A stretch of DNA of 47,255 bases from Halothiobacillaceae bacterium (lineage in GTDB: Bacteria > Pseudomonadota > Gammaproteobacteria > Halothiobacillales > Halothiobacillaceae): the NCBI GenBank assembly GCA_028696185.1, contig JAQVHL010000017.1, positions 1 through 47,255 on the forward strand, read 5' to 3'. The position numbers and the translations under genes are program-made. This document shows positions 10,422 through 20,699 of the stretch, piece after piece (the first letter of the stretch is position 1; the number at the start of each line of letters is the position of its first letter). Under the pieces are notes generated by a model. It was not told where the DNA came from and ran no database searches. It saw only the letters and a list, made by a program, of their open reading frames with translations.

Positions 10422-11674
10422 CAACGGTCAACCTCGCCGAATACGATGTCCTGGGTTCCGATAATCGCCACCACGTCGGCCAGCATGTGACCGCGCGACA
10501 TTTCGTCAAGCCCCGAGAGATGCGCAAAGCCCGGCGCGCGGATCTTGAGGCGATAAGGCTTGTTGGCTCCGTCGGATACCAGATAGATGCCGAACTCACC
10601 CTTGGGATGCTCGACGGCGGAATACACCTCGCCCTCCGGCAGGCAGTAACCTTCGGAGAACAGTTTGAAGTGGTGAATCAGGGCCTCCATGTCGGCCTTG
10701 ACTTCCTCGCGGCGCGGCGGGGCGATCTTGTGGTTATCCACCATCACCGGGCCGGGATTCGCGCGCAGCCACGCGATGCACTGCTTGATGATGCGATTGG
10801 ACTGGCGCATCTCCTCGACGCGGACCAGATACCGGTCGTAGCAGTCGCCGTTCACCCCCACCGGGATGTCGAAATCAAGACGGTCGTAAACCTCGTAAGG
10901 CTGCTTCTTGCGCAGATCCCAGGCCACGCCGGACCCGCGCAGCATCGGCCCGGTGAACCCCATCTGCATGGCCCGCTCGGGGCTGACGATACCAATGTCG
11001 ACCGTGCGCTGCTTCCAGATACGGTTGTCGGTGAGCAGGGTTTCGTACTCATCGACATAGGCCGGAAAACGCTGGGTGAAATCTTCGAGGAAGTCGAGCA
11101 TGCTGCCTTCGCGCGCTTCGTTCATGCGCGCAACGGCCTTGGCGTCGTGCCAGGGCGTGGGCTCGTACTTGGGCATGGAGTCGGGCAGATCGCGTGCCAC
11201 ACCGCCCGGGCGGTAATAGGTGGCATGCAGACGCGCGCCCGAGACCGCCTCGTAGCAGTCCATGAGATCTTCACGCTCACGGAAGCAGTACAGGAACAGG
11301 GTCATCGCGCCGATATCCAGCGCGTGCGCCCCCAGCCATAGCAGGTGATTGAGGATGCGCGTGACCTCATCGAACATCACGCGGATGTACTGCGCACGCT
11401 CGGGTATGGAAAGACCGACCAGTTTCTCGATGGCCATGACATAGGCGTGCTCGTTGCACATCATGGACACGTAATCGAGCCGGTCCATGTAACCGATGCT
11501 CTGGTTGTACGGCTTGCTCTCGGCGAGTTTTTCGGTGGCACGGTGCAACAGGCCGATATGCGGATCGGCACGGACAATGGATTCCCCATCCATCTCCAGC
11601 ACCAGGCGCAGTACGCCGTGCGCAGAAGGATGCTGCGGACCGAAGTTGAGCGTGTAGTTCTGGATTTCCGGCAT
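10421..11674 (-). CDS. nuoD: NADH-quinone oxidoreductase subunit D (49 kDa type)
   Basis: A 417-residue NuoD, related to [NiFe]-hydrogenase large subunits but without metal ligands. It forms the quinone-reduction site together with NuoB. Visible signatures are [20 protein letters not shown] at 10-29, [14 protein letters not shown] near 39-52, and the C-terminal FGEVDR. It is separate from NuoC here, unlike the fused nuoCD of E. coli. This split arrangement is usual in alpha-, beta- and many lithotrophic gammaproteobacteria. The start is 5 bases after the nuoC stop. Confidence 0.97.
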   Translation of the reverse strand: MPEIQNYTLNFGPQHPSAHGVLRLVLEMDGESIVRADPHIGLLHRATEKLAESKPYNQSIGYMDRLDYVSMMCNEHAYVMAIEKLVGLSIPERAQYIRVMFDEVTRILNHLLWLGAHALDIGAMTLFLYCFREREDLMDCYEAVSGARLHATYYRPGGVARDLPDSMPKYEPTPWHDAKAVARMNEAREGSMLDFLEDFTQRFPAYVDEYETLLTDNRIWKQRTVDIGIVSPERAMQMGFTGPMLRGSGVAWDLRKKQPYEVYDRLDFDIPVGVNGDCYDRYLVRVEEMRQSNRIIKQCIAWLRANPGPVMVDNHKIAPPRREEVKADMEALIHHFKLFSEGYCLPEGEVYSAVEHPKGEFGIYLVSDGANKPYRLKIRAPGFAHLSGLDEMSRGHMLADVVAIIGTQDIVFGEVDR

Positions 11675-11679
11675 GTCGA

Positions 11680-12390
11680 TCAGCCTTTCTTGCCGTTACG
11701 CAGGTAGCGGTTGTCTTCGCGGATCACCCGCGGCACCAGCACGCGCGGCTCGATGGAAACGGGTTCGTACACCACGCGCTCCTGCTCGGGGTCATAGCGC
11801 ACCTCGACGTGGCCGATGAGCGGAAAATCCTTGCGGAACGGATGCCCGACAAAACCGTAATCGGTCAGCAGGCGACGCAGATCGGGATGACCGTCGAACA
11901 GAACGCCGTACAGGTCGAAGGCTTCACGCTCAAACCAGTTCGCACCCGACCAGATACCGCACACGGAAGGCACACTGGGGAAGGCATCGTCACGCGCGGC
12001 AACACGCAGACGCAGACGCAGGTTATGTGCACAGGAAAGCAGGTGATAGACGACGACATAGCGTGGGCGCGTCGCATGGGCGGGCAGATCGTCACCGAAT
12101 TTCAGCCGTCCGGCGGTGGACGGCTGCACGCCCCGGCTGTAACCGGTGCGGCTGACACTGTCTTCGCCCGCCCATTCGCTCTTGCCGTAATCGAGATAAT
12201 CCACTGCGCACAGATCAATGAGCTGCTCGAAGGAAAACCCGGGCTCAACGCACAAGGCAGAGCACACATCGAGCAGCTGCTCGGGCGCGAGCTCGACTGT
12301 CAGCTCGTCAAACGCCAGACGCACAGCCTCGTAACGCCCGGCGAAACGGGCCTCGAAGGCTTCCTTGAGATTTTGCAGCGACTTCGCCAT
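11680..12390 (-). CDS. nuoC: NADH-quinone oxidoreductase subunit C (30 kDa type)
   Basis: A 236-residue peripheral-arm subunit that supports NuoD. The family signature appears as [21 protein letters not shown], followed by [19 protein letters not shown] near residues 175-195. The N-terminal ~60 residues are variable, as in other NuoC proteins. It begins with ATG at 12390, 23 bases after nuoB, and ends just before nuoD. As a stand-alone gene it supports the 14-gene rather than the fused 13-gene operon type. Confidence 0.96.
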   Translation of the reverse strand: MAKSLQNLKEAFEARFAGRYEAVRLAFDELTVELAPEQLLDVCSALCVEPGFSFEQLIDLCAVDYLDYGKSEWAGEDSVSRTGYSRGVQPSTAGRLKFGDDLPAHATRPRYVVVYHLLSCAHNLRLRLRVAARDDAFPSVPSVCGIWSGANWFEREAFDLYGVLFDGHPDLRRLLTDYGFVGHPFRKDFPLIGHVEVRYDPEQERVVYEPVSIEPRVLVPRVIREDNRYLRNGKKG

Positions 12391-12413
12391 CGGTCACTCC
12401 GGCTTTACGGACA

Positions 12414-12893
12414 TCAGGTCCGCGCAATGGTATTGGTGCGACGGATCTTGTTCTGCAACTGGATGATCCCGTACAGCAGGGCCTCGGCGGTCGGCGGGCA
12501 TCCAGGCACGTAGATATCGACGGGCACGATGCGATCGCATCCGCGCACAACGGCATAGGAATAGTGATAGTAGCCCCCGCCATTGGCGCAGGAGCCCATC
12601 GAAATGACCCAGCGCGGCTCGGCCATCTGGTCGTAGACCTTGCGCAGCGCGGGCGCCATTTTGTTGACCAGCGTACCCGCAACGATCATCACATCGGACT
12701 GACGGGGGCTCGGGCGGAACACCACACCGAAACGGTCCAGGTCATAGCGTGCCGCACCGGCGTGCATCATCTCGACCGCACAGCAGGCCAGACCAAAGGT
12801 CATCGGCCACAGAGAGCCGGTCCGCGCCCAGTTGATGAGCTTGTCCGCCGTGGTGGTGACAAAGCCCTTGTCCAGAACACCTTCTACTCCCAT
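12414..12893 (-). CDS. nuoB: NADH-quinone oxidoreductase subunit B ([4Fe-4S] N2)
   Basis: NuoB carries cluster N2, the last iron-sulfur centre before quinone. With the ATG at 12893 it has 159 residues and begins [19 protein letters not shown], the usual family N-terminus. An earlier ATG (12914) adds seven residues inside nuoA coding sequence and looks unnecessary. The cluster ligands are the tandem C37-C38 ([10 protein letters not shown]), C102 ([14 protein letters not shown]) and C132 (YVPGCPP). The start overlaps the nuoA stop by 10 bases. Confidence 0.96.
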   Translation of the reverse strand: MGVEGVLDKGFVTTTADKLINWARTGSLWPMTFGLACCAVEMMHAGAARYDLDRFGVVFRPSPRQSDVMIVAGTLVNKMAPALRKVYDQMAEPRWVISMGSCANGGGYYHYSYAVVRGCDRIVPVDIYVPGCPPTAEALLYGIIQLQNKIRRTNTIART

Positions 12894-13240
12894 TCCAGAG
12901 CACCCTTCTTCCACTCGTAGACAAAGCCGATGACCAGCACCAGCAGGAAGATGGCCATGGCAATCAGGCCGAACGTGCCGATGCTGTCCAGAGCAACGGC
13001 CCAGGGAAACAGGAAAGCGATTTCGAGATCGAAAACGATGAACAGGATGGCGACGAGGTAGTAGCGCACATCAAACTTCATGCGCGCATCTTCGAACGCG
13101 GCAAAACCGCATTCGTAGGGGGAGTCTTTTTCCTGACCGGGACGACGCGGAGCAAGAACCCAGCCAATGGACAGCAAAACGGCCGAAAACAGGAACGCCA
13201 CGACCAGAAAGATCAGGATTGGCAGATAACCTTCAAGCAT
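12884..13240 (-). CDS. nuoA: NADH-quinone oxidoreductase subunit A
   Basis: The first gene of the nuo operon: a 118-residue protein with three membrane helices. I start at the ATG at 13240 ([20 protein letters not shown]) because a strong GGGGAG ribosome site lies 6 bases upstream; the frame is open for 12 more codons without such a site. The conserved loop [20 protein letters not shown] near residues 42-61 is the NuoA signature. It contains the cysteine and acidic residues facing the quinone channel. Upstream are a hairpin (13291-13306) and the tRNA-Leu gene. Confidence 0.95.
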   Translation of the reverse strand: MLEGYLPILIFLVVAFLFSAVLLSIGWVLAPRRPGQEKDSPYECGFAAFEDARMKFDVRYYLVAILFIVFDLEIAFLFPWAVALDSIGTFGLIAMAIFLLVLVIGFVYEWKKGALEWE

Positions 13241-13279
13241 GCTTGACTCCCCTCCCGTCCAGAGCCCGTCAGGCAAGCG

Positions 13280-13306
13280 CGCAAAATAATGGGGGCGTTA
13301 GCCCCC
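13280..13306 (-). terminator. Hairpin between tRNA-Leu and nuoA, possible terminator or attenuator
   Basis: GGGGGC and GCCCCC pair perfectly around a 4-base loop (13291-13306). On the minus strand the stem is followed by ATTATTTTGCG. The stem is short (6 bp) but all G-C, and the tail is T-rich without being a pure T-run. It could end transcription coming from secG/tRNA-Leu, leaving nuo with its own promoter, or only weaken it. Confidence 0.5.
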
Positions 13307-13370
13307 GGTTCGCGCCGTTCACGACGGGTATTTCTTGTAGCGAGGCCTCGATGGCGGGCCCCTTGGTGTT

Positions 13371-13455
13371 TGGTGCGGATGGTGGGACTCGAACCCACAC
13401 GTCTTTCGACACTACCCCCTCAAGATAGCGTGTCTACCAATTCCACCACATCCGC
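13371..13455 (-). tRNA. tRNA-Leu (anticodon GAG)
   Basis: Read on the minus strand, the 85-base sequence begins GCGGATGTGGTGGAATTGG and ends ATCCGCACCA with an encoded CCA. The acceptor stem GCGGATG/CATCCGC is perfect. The anticodon loop CTTGAGG reads GAG, complement at 13419-13421. A long variable arm (GTGTCGAAAGACGTG region) makes it class II, as expected for Leu. The TPsiC arm contains GGGTTCGAGTCCC. It lies between secG and nuoA, a position conserved in many proteobacteria. Confidence 0.97.
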
Positions 13456-13471
13456 GGAATTCTTTAATCCC

Positions 13472-13819
13472 TTATTGCGCCGGAGGAACGTCCGCCGGCC
13501 GCACCGGCTCGCTTGCCGCCGGCTTTTCACCCTGAACTGCATCCTGGACTACAGGGGCGAGAGACTCTACCACGCTGGGACGATTCGTGGAAGTATTAAC
13601 TACGTAAGCCAGCGCCAGACTGGTGGCAAAGAAACCTGCCGCCAGCCAGCCGGTGGTTTTGGTCAGAAAGCTGGCCGCGCCACGCGCACCGAAGACGGTA
13701 CCCGAAGCGCCGGCACCAAAGGCCGCGCCGGCATCGGCGCCTTTGCCATGCTGCATCAGCACCAGCGCAACCAGCGCCAGCCCGATGAATAGATGAATGA
13801 CGATCAGGATGGTGAACAC
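13472..13819 (-). CDS. secG: Preprotein translocase subunit SecG
   Basis: SecG is the small membrane subunit that helps SecYEA drive protein export. The signature LMQHGKGADAGAAFGAGASG between two hydrophobic helices is diagnostic. I chose the GTG at 13819 (115 residues). GGAGG lies 9 bases upstream of it, and the distance to the HGKGAD motif then matches other proteobacterial SecG proteins. A TTG at 13825, overlapping the tpiA stop (TTGA), is the alternative but sits only 3 bases from the GGAGG. The Pro/Ala-rich C-terminal tail is normal. No ATG start is available. Confidence 0.9.
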   Translation of the reverse strand: MFTILIVIHLFIGLALVALVLMQHGKGADAGAAFGAGASGTVFGARGAASFLTKTTGWLAAGFFATSLALAYVVNTSTNRPSVVESLAPVVQDAVQGEKPAASEPVRPADVPPAQ

Positions 13820-13821
13820 GC

Positions 13822-14589
13822 TCAACGACCTCCGACCTGGGCAGCTGCGCCACAGATCGCCAGAAAATCAGCCGCCTTGAGCGAGGCTCCACCAATGAGC
13901 CCCCCATCAATGTCCGGCTGCGAAAACAGCTCAACCGCATTATCCGGCTTGACACTGCCACCATACTGAATGCGCAATGACTGCGCGACCGCGGCATCAC
14001 GCGCGGCGACACGCCCACGAATGAATGCATGCACGGCCTGCGCCTGCCCTGGGGAGGCCGTGCGACCGGTACCAATGGCCCAGACCGGCTCGTAGGCCAC
14101 AATCAGACGGGAAAACACGGCGACACCGCAACGATCAAGCACGGCGTCGAGCTGCTCGCCCACCACGGCCTCGGTCGCGCCCGACTCACGCTCCTCCAGG
14201 GTTTCCCCCACACAGAGCACGGGGGTCAACCCGGCATCCAGCGCGACCGCAACCTTTTCAGCCACCAGCACGCTGGTCTCACCGAACAGGCTGCGACGCT
14301 CGGAATGCCCCACGATCACATAGGCACAACCCAGCTCCTTGAGCATGAAGCCTGCCACTTCGCCGGTATAGGCCCCGGCGGCCGGCTGTACGGCCAGGTT
14401 CTGCGCCCCGACCCCGAGAGCCGGCCCAACCTGATCCCGCACGCGCGCGATGTGCACGAAGGACGGGCAAACCCCGACCTCCACGCCCGCAAGCCCTGCG
14501 AGACCGGCCAGCACGCCCTGCGCCAGAGCATCCACCTCTGCGAGCGTGCCATTCATCTTCCAGTTGCCGATCACTACGGGCGTGCGCAT
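13822..14589 (-). CDS. tpiA: Triose-phosphate isomerase
   Basis: A 255-residue TIM-barrel enzyme interconverting glyceraldehyde-3-phosphate and dihydroxyacetone phosphate in glycolysis, gluconeogenesis and the Calvin cycle. Active-site residues are all visible: Asn9 and Lys11 (GNWKMNG), His95 (IVGHSERR) and Glu167 (VAYEPVWAIGTG). The phosphate-gripping loop follows at about 168-178. It starts with ATG. Its stop lies 3 bases from the chosen secG start, so the two are probably cotranscribed. In this autotroph it would process triose phosphate made by RuBisCO flux. Confidence 0.97.
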   Translation of the reverse strand: MRTPVVIGNWKMNGTLAEVDALAQGVLAGLAGLAGVEVGVCPSFVHIARVRDQVGPALGVGAQNLAVQPAAGAYTGEVAGFMLKELGCAYVIVGHSERRSLFGETSVLVAEKVAVALDAGLTPVLCVGETLEERESGATEAVVGEQLDAVLDRCGVAVFSRLIVAYEPVWAIGTGRTASPGQAQAVHAFIRGRVAARDAAVAQSLRIQYGGSVKPDNAVELFSQPDIDGGLIGGASLKAADFLAICGAAAQVGGR

Positions 14590-14648
14590 GCCACCATTCC
14601 GGGTCAGTCAAAAACGGTCGTGAAGATTAACGTCGCAAGGGGAATAAA

Positions 14649-16004
14649 TCAACCAGCCCGATGCACTTCCCGGCGCGTTGCGTCCCGCACGACAAGCGCG
14701 ATGCGCTCCGCCAGACCTTCCACCTCGCCCGCATCCTCGCCTTCCACCATGACCCGCACCAGCGGTTCAGTACCCGAAGGGCGCAGTACGACACGCCCGC
14801 GCCCGGCCAGCGCGGCCTCGACACCCTCCACAACCCTGACGACGTCCGGCAGGCTTGAGAGGTCCACTCGCTCTTGAATGGCCACATTGATCATGACCTG
14901 AGGATAGACCTTAAGCCCCGAGCACAATTGCGCAAGACTCAATCCCGTGCGCTTCATGGCCGCCATGACCTGCAGGGCGGCCACAATCCCATCGCCAGTA
15001 CTGGTACGGTCCAGACACAGGATATGCCCCGAGGCTTCACCGCCGTACAGCCAACCGGTTCGACGCAGCTGCTCCATGACATAGCGGTCGCCGACCTTGG
15101 CGCGCAGGAAGGGCAGGCCCAGGGCCGTGACGGCCTGCTCCAGACCGAAATTACTCATCAAGGTACCGACCACGCCGCCGGCATAACCGGTGGTTTCCAC
15201 CCGCTCGCGCACCAGGGCGTACAGGATGGCATCACCGTCGATCAGCCGTCCATCGGCATCGACCATCACGACCCGGTCGCCGTCGCCGTCCAGCGCCAGT
15301 CCCAGATCGGCCCCTACCTGCCGCACCGTCTCGCGCAGCAGCGCAGGCGAGGTCGAGCCACAGCCTTCGTTGATATTGAGCCCGTCGGGGTCAACCCCGA
15401 TGGCATGGACTTCCGCCCCCAGCTCACGCAGGACGCGGGGCGCAATGTGATAGGTGGCGCCATGCGCACAATCGACCACCACCTTGAGACCGGCAAAGGA
15501 CAGTCCCAGCGGCACGGTACTCTTGCAGAATTCAATATAACGTCCGGCAGCGTCGTCCACCCGCTGCGCCTTGCCCAGGGCATCCGGGGCGGTCAGCTGC
15601 AGGGGTTCGTCGAGCAGGGCCTCGATGGCTGCCTCCACCTCATCCGGCAGCTTCTCGCCATCGGCAGAGAAGAACTTCACCCCGTTGTCGTGAAACGGAT
15701 TGTGCGAGGCACTGATAACGATACCCGCCGACGCACGCAGACTGCGTGTAAGGTACGCCACGGCGGGTGTGGGCATGGGACCCAGCAGACGCACATCCAC
15801 ACCGGCTGCGGACAGACCGGCTTCCAGCGCCGACTCGAACATATACCCCGAAAGCCGCGTGTCCTTGCCGATAAGCACACGCTTGCGCCCGGTGGACGCC
15901 AGCACCCGGCCGGCGGCCCAGCCCAGGCGCAGCACGAAATCCGGGGTCATGGGCGACTGCCCGACCCGTCCGCGCACCCCATCGGTGCCAAAATAGCGAT
16001 TCAT
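14649..16004 (-). CDS. glmM: Phosphoglucosamine mutase
   Basis: Converts glucosamine-6-phosphate to glucosamine-1-phosphate for UDP-GlcNAc, and so for peptidoglycan and LPS synthesis. The 451 residues match the family length. The phosphoserine is Ser100 in [13 protein letters not shown]. The Mg-binding loop is [14 protein letters not shown] near residue 238. The C-terminal phosphate-binding loop is [17 protein letters not shown]. Its ATG overlaps the folP stop by 4 bases (ATGA), the classic folP-glmM coupling of Proteobacteria. Confidence 0.97.
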   Translation of the reverse strand: MNRYFGTDGVRGRVGQSPMTPDFVLRLGWAAGRVLASTGRKRVLIGKDTRLSGYMFESALEAGLSAAGVDVRLLGPMPTPAVAYLTRSLRASAGIVISASHNPFHDNGVKFFSADGEKLPDEVEAAIEALLDEPLQLTAPDALGKAQRVDDAAGRYIEFCKSTVPLGLSFAGLKVVVDCAHGATYHIAPRVLRELGAEVHAIGVDPDGLNINEGCGSTSPALLRETVRQVGADLGLALDGDGDRVVMVDADGRLIDGDAILYALVRERVETTGYAGGVVGTLMSNFGLEQAVTALGLPFLRAKVGDRYVMEQLRRTGWLYGGEASGHILCLDRTSTGDGIVAALQVMAAMKRTGLSLAQLCSGLKVYPQVMINVAIQERVDLSSLPDVVRVVEGVEAALAGRGRVVLRPSGTEPLVRVMVEGEDAGEVEGLAERIALVVRDATRREVHRAG

Positions 16005-16825
16005 CTTGTTGAATACTCCATCACCCGGGTGTGGACCCGCACCATATCCACGGTCTGCTTCACGTCATGCACGCGCAGGATGCGCGCGCCACGCTCCAGT
16101 GCCAGCAGATGCGCCGCCAGCCCCGCCGCCTCGCGCTCACCCACCTCGCGCCCGGTTATTTCGCCCAGCATGCGCTTGCGCGACATGCCGACCAGAACGG
16201 GATACCCCAGCGCGACAATCTCGCCCAGGGCGGCAAGCAGCGCGAGATTGTGCGCCAGCGTCTTGCCAAAACCAAACCCAGGATCGAGGATGATCTGCGA
16301 GGGTAAAAGCCCCGCCTCGGTACAGCGCATCGCGCGTTCGTGCAGGAAGGCGCGCACTTCAGCCACCACATCGGCATAGTGCGGAGCTTTCTGCATGTCA
16401 CGCGGCTCGCCCTGCATGTGCATAAGGCACACGGGCACGCCCAGTGCCACCGCAGCCTCCAGCGCCCCCGGCGCGCCCAGGGCGCCCACGTCGTTTATCA
16501 TCGAGGCACCGGCCTCCACGGCAGCACGCATGACCTCGGGCTTGCGAGTATCGATGGAAATGGGCACATCGCAGCGTTCGCTCAGTGCCTGCACGACAGG
16601 CACAACACGCTCAAGCTCCTCGTCAAGCGCCACGGAAGGCGCGCCAGGCCGGGTCGACTCGCCCCCCACGTCCAGGATGTCCGCCCCCGCTTCAACCAGC
16701 CCCAGGCCGTGGGCGACCGCCCGATCCACGGAAAAAAAACAACCCCCGTCCGAGAAGGAATCGGGGGTGACGTTGACGATACCCATGACCCGGGGCGCGC
16801 CCCGGGTCAGGAAATCACGATCCAT
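16001..16825 (-). CDS. folP: Dihydropteroate synthase
   Basis: Condenses p-aminobenzoate with dihydropterin pyrophosphate in folate synthesis; the family is the target of sulfonamides. From the ATG at 16825 the protein has 274 residues. That ATG overlaps the ftsH stop by one base (TGATG), and the extra upstream open frame (43 codons) lies inside ftsH, so I reject it. Motifs: [15 protein letters not shown] at about 14-28, [10 protein letters not shown] near 60, DPGFGFGKT near 188, and GMSRKRM near 222. It is coupled to both neighbours. Confidence 0.96.
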   Translation of the reverse strand: MDRDFLTRGAPRVMGIVNVTPDSFSDGGCFFSVDRAVAHGLGLVEAGADILDVGGESTRPGAPSVALDEELERVVPVVQALSERCDVPISIDTRKPEVMRAAVEAGASMINDVGALGAPGALEAAVALGVPVCLMHMQGEPRDMQKAPHYADVVAEVRAFLHERAMRCTEAGLLPSQIILDPGFGFGKTLAHNLALLAALGEIVALGYPVLVGMSRKRMLGEITGREVGEREAAGLAAHLLALERGARILRVHDVKQTVDMVRVHTRVMEYSTR

Positions 16826-18774
16826 CAATGCTCGCTCGCCGTCCCGCCCAGGGCGCCGGACCCCCGGCCGCCATCGGCGGCCGGCGCATCGGATGGGGCT
16901 TCGGCCGACGGACGCCCGGCATCGGAAGAGCCACCACCGGAGGACCCACCCCAACCGCGCGGCTCACCCGGCTCGCGTCGTGCCATCAGGTTGTCGATCT
17001 GACCGACATCGATGGTCTCGTATTTCATCAGGGCCTCGGCCATGGCGTGCAGGACATCCATGTTGTCGACCAGAATCTGCCGCGTACGCTCGTAGTTGCG
17101 GTCGATGATCGAACGGATTTCCTCGTCGATGATATGCGCGGTCTCGTCCGAGACGCTCTTGTGCTGGGTCACGGAACGCCCCAGGAACACTTCGCCCTCT
17201 TCCTCGGTGTACGCCAGCGTCCCCAGACGCTCGGACATGCCCCATTTGGTAACCATGTTGCGCGCGATGTCGGTGGCGCGCTCGATGTCGTTGGATGCCC
17301 CCGTGGTTACGGCTTCCGCCCCGAAGATCAGCTCCTCGGCGATACGGCCGCCGAACAGGCTGGACACCTGGCTCTCCAGCTTGCGCTTGCTGTAACTGTA
17401 GCGGTCCTGCTCGGGCAGGAACATGGTCACCCCCAGCGCTCGTCCGCGGGGAATGATGCTGACCTTGTAGACCGGATCATGCTCCGGCACGACGCGGCCG
17501 ACAATCGCATGCCCGGCTTCGTGATAGGCGGTCAGGCGCTTTTCCTCGTCGCTCATCACCATGGAGCGCCGTTCGGTACCCATGATGATCTTGTCCTTGG
17601 CGCGCTCCAAGTCGACCATCGTCACTTCATGCTTGTTCTCGCGTGCGGCGAACAGCGCCGCCTCGTTGACGAGATTGGCCAGATCCGCACCGGAAAAACC
17701 CGGCGTGCCGCGCGCAATCAGCGACGCTTCCACGTCGGCGGCCATCGGCACCTTGCGCAGATGCACCTTGAGGATCTGTTCGCGCCCACGCACGTCGGGC
17801 AGGCCGACCACCACCTGACGGTCGAAACGCCCCGGACGCAGCAACGCCGGGTCCAGCACGTCCGGACGGTTGGTGGCGGCAATAACGATGATGCCCTCGT
17901 GGCCTTCAAAGCCGTCCATCTCGACCAGCAACTGGTTCAGGGTCTGCTCACGCTCGTCGTGACCGCCCCCCAGACCCGCACCACGATGACGGCCTACCGC
18001 ATCGATCTCGTCGATAAAGATGATGCAGGGGGCATGCTTCTTGGCCTGCTCGAACATGTCGCGCACACGCGAAGCACCCACGCCGACGAACATCTCGACG
18101 AAATCGGAGCCGGAGATGGTGAAGAACGGCACCTTGGCTTCGCCGGCAATGGCTTTGGCGAGCAGGGTCTTGCCGGTGCCCGGCGGGCCAACCATCAGCA
18201 CGCCGCGTGGAATCTTGCCACCCAGCCGCTGGAACTTGCCCGGATCGCGCAGGAACTCAACAAGCTCAACCACTTCACCCTTGGCTTCGTCGGCACCCGC
18301 CACATCGGCAAAGGTCACCTTCACCTGATCCTCGCCCATCAGGCGGGCGCGGCTCTTGCCGAAGCTCATCGCGCCCCTGCCGCCACCGCCCTGCATCTGG
18401 CGCATGAAGAACACCCAGATACCGATCAGCAGCAGGAAGGGGAACCACTGGATGAAGATGGTCATCAGCAGAGAGGGACGCTCGGGCGGCACGGCCTGGA
18501 TGTCCACACCGTTGTTCAGCAGATCGCCGATCAGGGCGCGGTTGTCCGTTTCCGGGCTATAGGTCATGAAATCGTTGCCGGCAGTCGTGCGGCCACGTAT
18601 CTGGTTGCCCTCAATCATGACCTTGTCTACCTGGCCGCTCTTCACGTCATTGATGAATTGCGAGTAGGACAGCGGCTGGCTGACGGGGGAGCGCTGATTG
18701 AAGCTGTTGAAAACCGTCATCAGCACGACGGCAATCACCAGCCAGATCAGGACATTCTTGGCAAGATCGTTCAA
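16825..18774 (-). CDS. ftsH: ATP-dependent zinc metalloprotease FtsH
   Basis: A membrane-anchored AAA+ protease that degrades unassembled membrane proteins and regulators such as LpxC. The 649 residues comprise an N-terminal helix (about 6-23), a periplasmic domain, a second helix (about 103-124) and the AAA+ domain, with Walker A GPPGTGKT at 196-203 and [15 protein letters not shown]. The zinc site HEAGH lies near residue 420. The start codon is TTG: no ATG fits, and GAGG lies 7 bases upstream. The N-terminus [19 protein letters not shown] closely follows other gammaproteobacterial FtsH. The Gly/Ser/Ala-rich C-terminal tail is variable in the family. Confidence 0.96.
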   Translation of the reverse strand: MNDLAKNVLIWLVIAVVLMTVFNSFNQRSPVSQPLSYSQFINDVKSGQVDKVMIEGNQIRGRTTAGNDFMTYSPETDNRALIGDLLNNGVDIQAVPPERPSLLMTIFIQWFPFLLLIGIWVFFMRQMQGGGGRGAMSFGKSRARLMGEDQVKVTFADVAGADEAKGEVVELVEFLRDPGKFQRLGGKIPRGVLMVGPPGTGKTLLAKAIAGEAKVPFFTISGSDFVEMFVGVGASRVRDMFEQAKKHAPCIIFIDEIDAVGRHRGAGLGGGHDEREQTLNQLLVEMDGFEGHEGIIVIAATNRPDVLDPALLRPGRFDRQVVVGLPDVRGREQILKVHLRKVPMAADVEASLIARGTPGFSGADLANLVNEAALFAARENKHEVTMVDLERAKDKIIMGTERRSMVMSDEEKRLTAYHEAGHAIVGRVVPEHDPVYKVSIIPRGRALGVTMFLPEQDRYSYSKRKLESQVSSLFGGRIAEELIFGAEAVTTGASNDIERATDIARNMVTKWGMSERLGTLAYTEEEGEVFLGRSVTQHKSVSDETAHIIDEEIRSIIDRNYERTRQILVDNMDVLHAMAEALMKYETIDVGQIDNLMARREPGEPRGWGGSSGGGSSDAGRPSAEAPSDAPAADGGRGSGALGGTASEH

Positions 18775-18839
18775 GGCAACACCTCGAAATGGGCGGGCCC
18801 GGCCTGCGGCCGGACAGGAAAGGTTTAATGCTAAAGCTA

Positions 18840-19460
18840 CTACAGTCGGGCCCCGCGGGCCAGAATGTAGGCTTCGCGCGAGCGTGGCCGCGAGGCTTTG
18901 GGTTTGCGGATCGTCACATTCGAAAAGCCCTGGCGAACCTCCTTGACGTAGGCATCGAAGCCCGCGCCCTGGAATACCTTGACCAGGAATCCACCGTCTT
19001 CGTTCAACACCCGTCGGCAGAAATCCAGTGCCAGCTCGGCCAGATACATGGCGCGCGGCTGATCGACCGAGTCCATTCCGCTCATGTTCGGCGCCATGTC
19101 GGAGAGCACGAAATCCACTCCACGCCCGTCGAGCACGGTCAGGAGCCGCTCAAGCACGGCTTCTTCGGTGAAGTCCCCCTGAATGAACTCCACACCAGGA
19201 AAGGCATCCATCGGGAGGATGTCGAGCGCGACCAGACGCCCCTTGTCGCCGATCAGGCTGCCGGCCAGCTGTGACCAGCCGCCCGGCGCCGCGCCCAGAT
19301 CGACGACGCGCATCCCCGGACGCAGGATGCGGTCGCGCTCCTGAATTTCCATCAGCTTGTAGACCGCCCGCGAGCGGAAGCCTTCCCGCTGGGCGCGCAG
19401 GACGTATTCGTCCTGGAAATGTTCGCGCAGCCAGCGCCGGCTGCTACCGCTTCGTGACAT
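18840..19460 (-). CDS. rlmE: 23S rRNA (uridine-2'-O-)-methyltransferase RlmE (FtsJ/RrmJ)
   Basis: A 206-residue SAM-dependent methyltransferase that modifies U2552 in the A loop of 23S rRNA, late in 50S assembly. The SAM site is [16 protein letters not shown] near 53-68, and the catalytic K-D-K-E set includes the Lys in YKLMEIQ, the Asp in [10 protein letters not shown] and the Lys in LVKVFQG. It is the first gene of the leftward block, 65 bases before ftsH. The rlmE-ftsH pairing is a heat-shock-linked arrangement in E. coli; I see no clear heat-shock promoter here. Confidence 0.95.
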   Translation of the reverse strand: MSRSGSSRRWLREHFQDEYVLRAQREGFRSRAVYKLMEIQERDRILRPGMRVVDLGAAPGGWSQLAGSLIGDKGRLVALDILPMDAFPGVEFIQGDFTEEAVLERLLTVLDGRGVDFVLSDMAPNMSGMDSVDQPRAMYLAELALDFCRRVLNEDGGFLVKVFQGAGFDAYVKEVRQGFSNVTIRKPKASRPRSREAYILARGARL

Positions 19461-19677
19461 GATCGTTATCTGTTGGCAGGGGGAAGCCCCGGTAGTGACA
19501 TCGCCACCCGTACATGGCGGCGCAAGGATACGGATTCAAGCCCGCAAGACGAACAATACCCGCGCAAAATGGCGGGCTTTCATCGGACGCACCGGCCCGT
19601 CATCCGGCGCTTGAGCGCATTTTCGCCGTTTTGTGCGCATGATACCATCGCCTACCATCGATCAAGGCGTGAACTTC

Positions 19678-19974
19678 ATGAAACTGACCCAATCCCAGCT
19701 GCGCTTCCTGCGCGCCCAGGCCCATCACCTGAATCCGGTCGTCCTGCTCGGTCAGAACGGGCTGACCGAGAACGTGCTGGCCGAAATCGACGGCGCGCTG
19801 GAACACCACGAGTTGATCAAGGTCCGCGTCCCCGGTATGGATCGCGAGCAGAAACACGCCGTCATCCAGACCATCAGCGAACGTACCGGTAGCGTGCTCG
19901 TACAGCAGCTGGGCCATGTCGCCACGCTGTACCGCCACCGGACGCGCAATCCCGGCATCATCCTGCCGCGCTGA
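19678..19974 (+). CDS. yhbY: YhbY-type CRM-domain RNA-binding protein
   Basis: A 98-residue protein made of a single CRM domain, a ribosome-assembly-associated RNA-binding fold. Typical features are the N-terminal LTQSQLRFLRAQAHHLNPVV, the GxxG-like loop GQNGLTENV and the basic C-terminal strand region. I start at the ATG at 19678; the frame is open 15 codons upstream but family members begin with MKLT/MxLT. It is divergent from rlmE across a 217-base gap, an arrangement conserved in gammaproteobacteria. Downstream is aat. Confidence 0.92.
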   Translation: MKLTQSQLRFLRAQAHHLNPVVLLGQNGLTENVLAEIDGALEHHELIKVRVPGMDREQKHAVIQTISERTGSVLVQQLGHVATLYRHRTRNPGIILPR

Positions 19975-19987
19975 CGCGGCACCGGCA

Positions 19988-20668
19988 ATGCCCCTGTACG
20001 CACTGGACGAGGATCCGAGCCACTTCCCGCCTCCCGCGCATGCGCTGACCGAGCCCAACGGCCTGCTGGCCATTGGCGGCGACCTCTCCCCCGAGCGGCT
20101 GAAGAATGCCTACGCGAGCGGCATCTTCCCCTGGTACAGCCCGGACCAGCCGATACTGTGGTGGTCCCCCGACCCGCGCACCGTGCTGCATCCGGACCAT
20201 CTGCGCATCTCGCGCAGCCTGCGCAAGACACTGAGCCGGGGGCATTTCGAGCTGCGCTGCGACAATGACTTTTCCGCCACGCTCGACGGCTGCGCTGCAC
20301 CACGCCCCGGTGCAGACGGCACCTGGATTGTCCCGGCCATGCGCGAGGCCTATCGTGAGCTGCACCGGCAAGGGCTGGCGCATTCGGTGGAGACCTGGCT
20401 CGACGGGACGCTGGTCGGCGGATTGTACGGTGTGCAACTGGGCCGGGTATTCTTTGGTGAATCGATGTTCAGCCGGGTCAGCGATGCCTCGAAAGCGGCC
20501 CTCGCCCATCTGTGCCAGAGGCAACCCTTCGGCCCTATCGGTCTGATCGACTGCCAGTTCAGCACGGCTCATCTTCTGCGCCTGGGCGCAGTGGAAATCC
20601 GCCGCGCGACCTTCATTGAAATGCTCCATACCTTGATCCACGCGCCTCAGGCAGACGGGCCGGGCTAA
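19988..20668 (+). CDS. aat: Leucyl/phenylalanyl-tRNA-protein transferase
   Basis: Adds Leu or Phe from aminoacyl-tRNA to N-terminal Arg/Lys of proteins, marking them for ClpAP degradation (N-degron pathway). It has 226 residues from the ATG at 19988. Signatures are FPPPAHALTEPNGLLAIGGD at 15-34, SGIFPWY near 47, WWSPDPR near 60, GTWIVPAMREAY near 112, GVQLGRVFFGESMFS near 150 and LIDCQ near 190. The start is 13 bases after the yhbY stop, so cotranscription is likely. Confidence 0.95.
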   Translation: MPLYALDEDPSHFPPPAHALTEPNGLLAIGGDLSPERLKNAYASGIFPWYSPDQPILWWSPDPRTVLHPDHLRISRSLRKTLSRGHFELRCDNDFSATLDGCAAPRPGADGTWIVPAMREAYRELHRQGLAHSVETWLDGTLVGGLYGVQLGRVFFGESMFSRVSDASKAALAHLCQRQPFGPIGLIDCQFSTAHLLRLGAVEIRRATFIEMLHTLIHAPQADGPG

Positions 20669-20699
20669 GCTCCATTCATTTACATCGGACCCGAACGGC

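Noticed and set aside
16826-16954. N-terminal extension of folP by 43 codons
   Set aside because: The extra sequence is out of frame inside the ftsH 3' end, Arg/Trp-rich and without family match; the TGATG overlap gives a standard coupled start.
19541-19584. AAGCCCGC...GCGGGCTT pair in the rlmE-yhbY gap
   Set aside because: The loop is long and the site is between two divergent starts, where a terminator is not expected; likely chance in GC-rich DNA.
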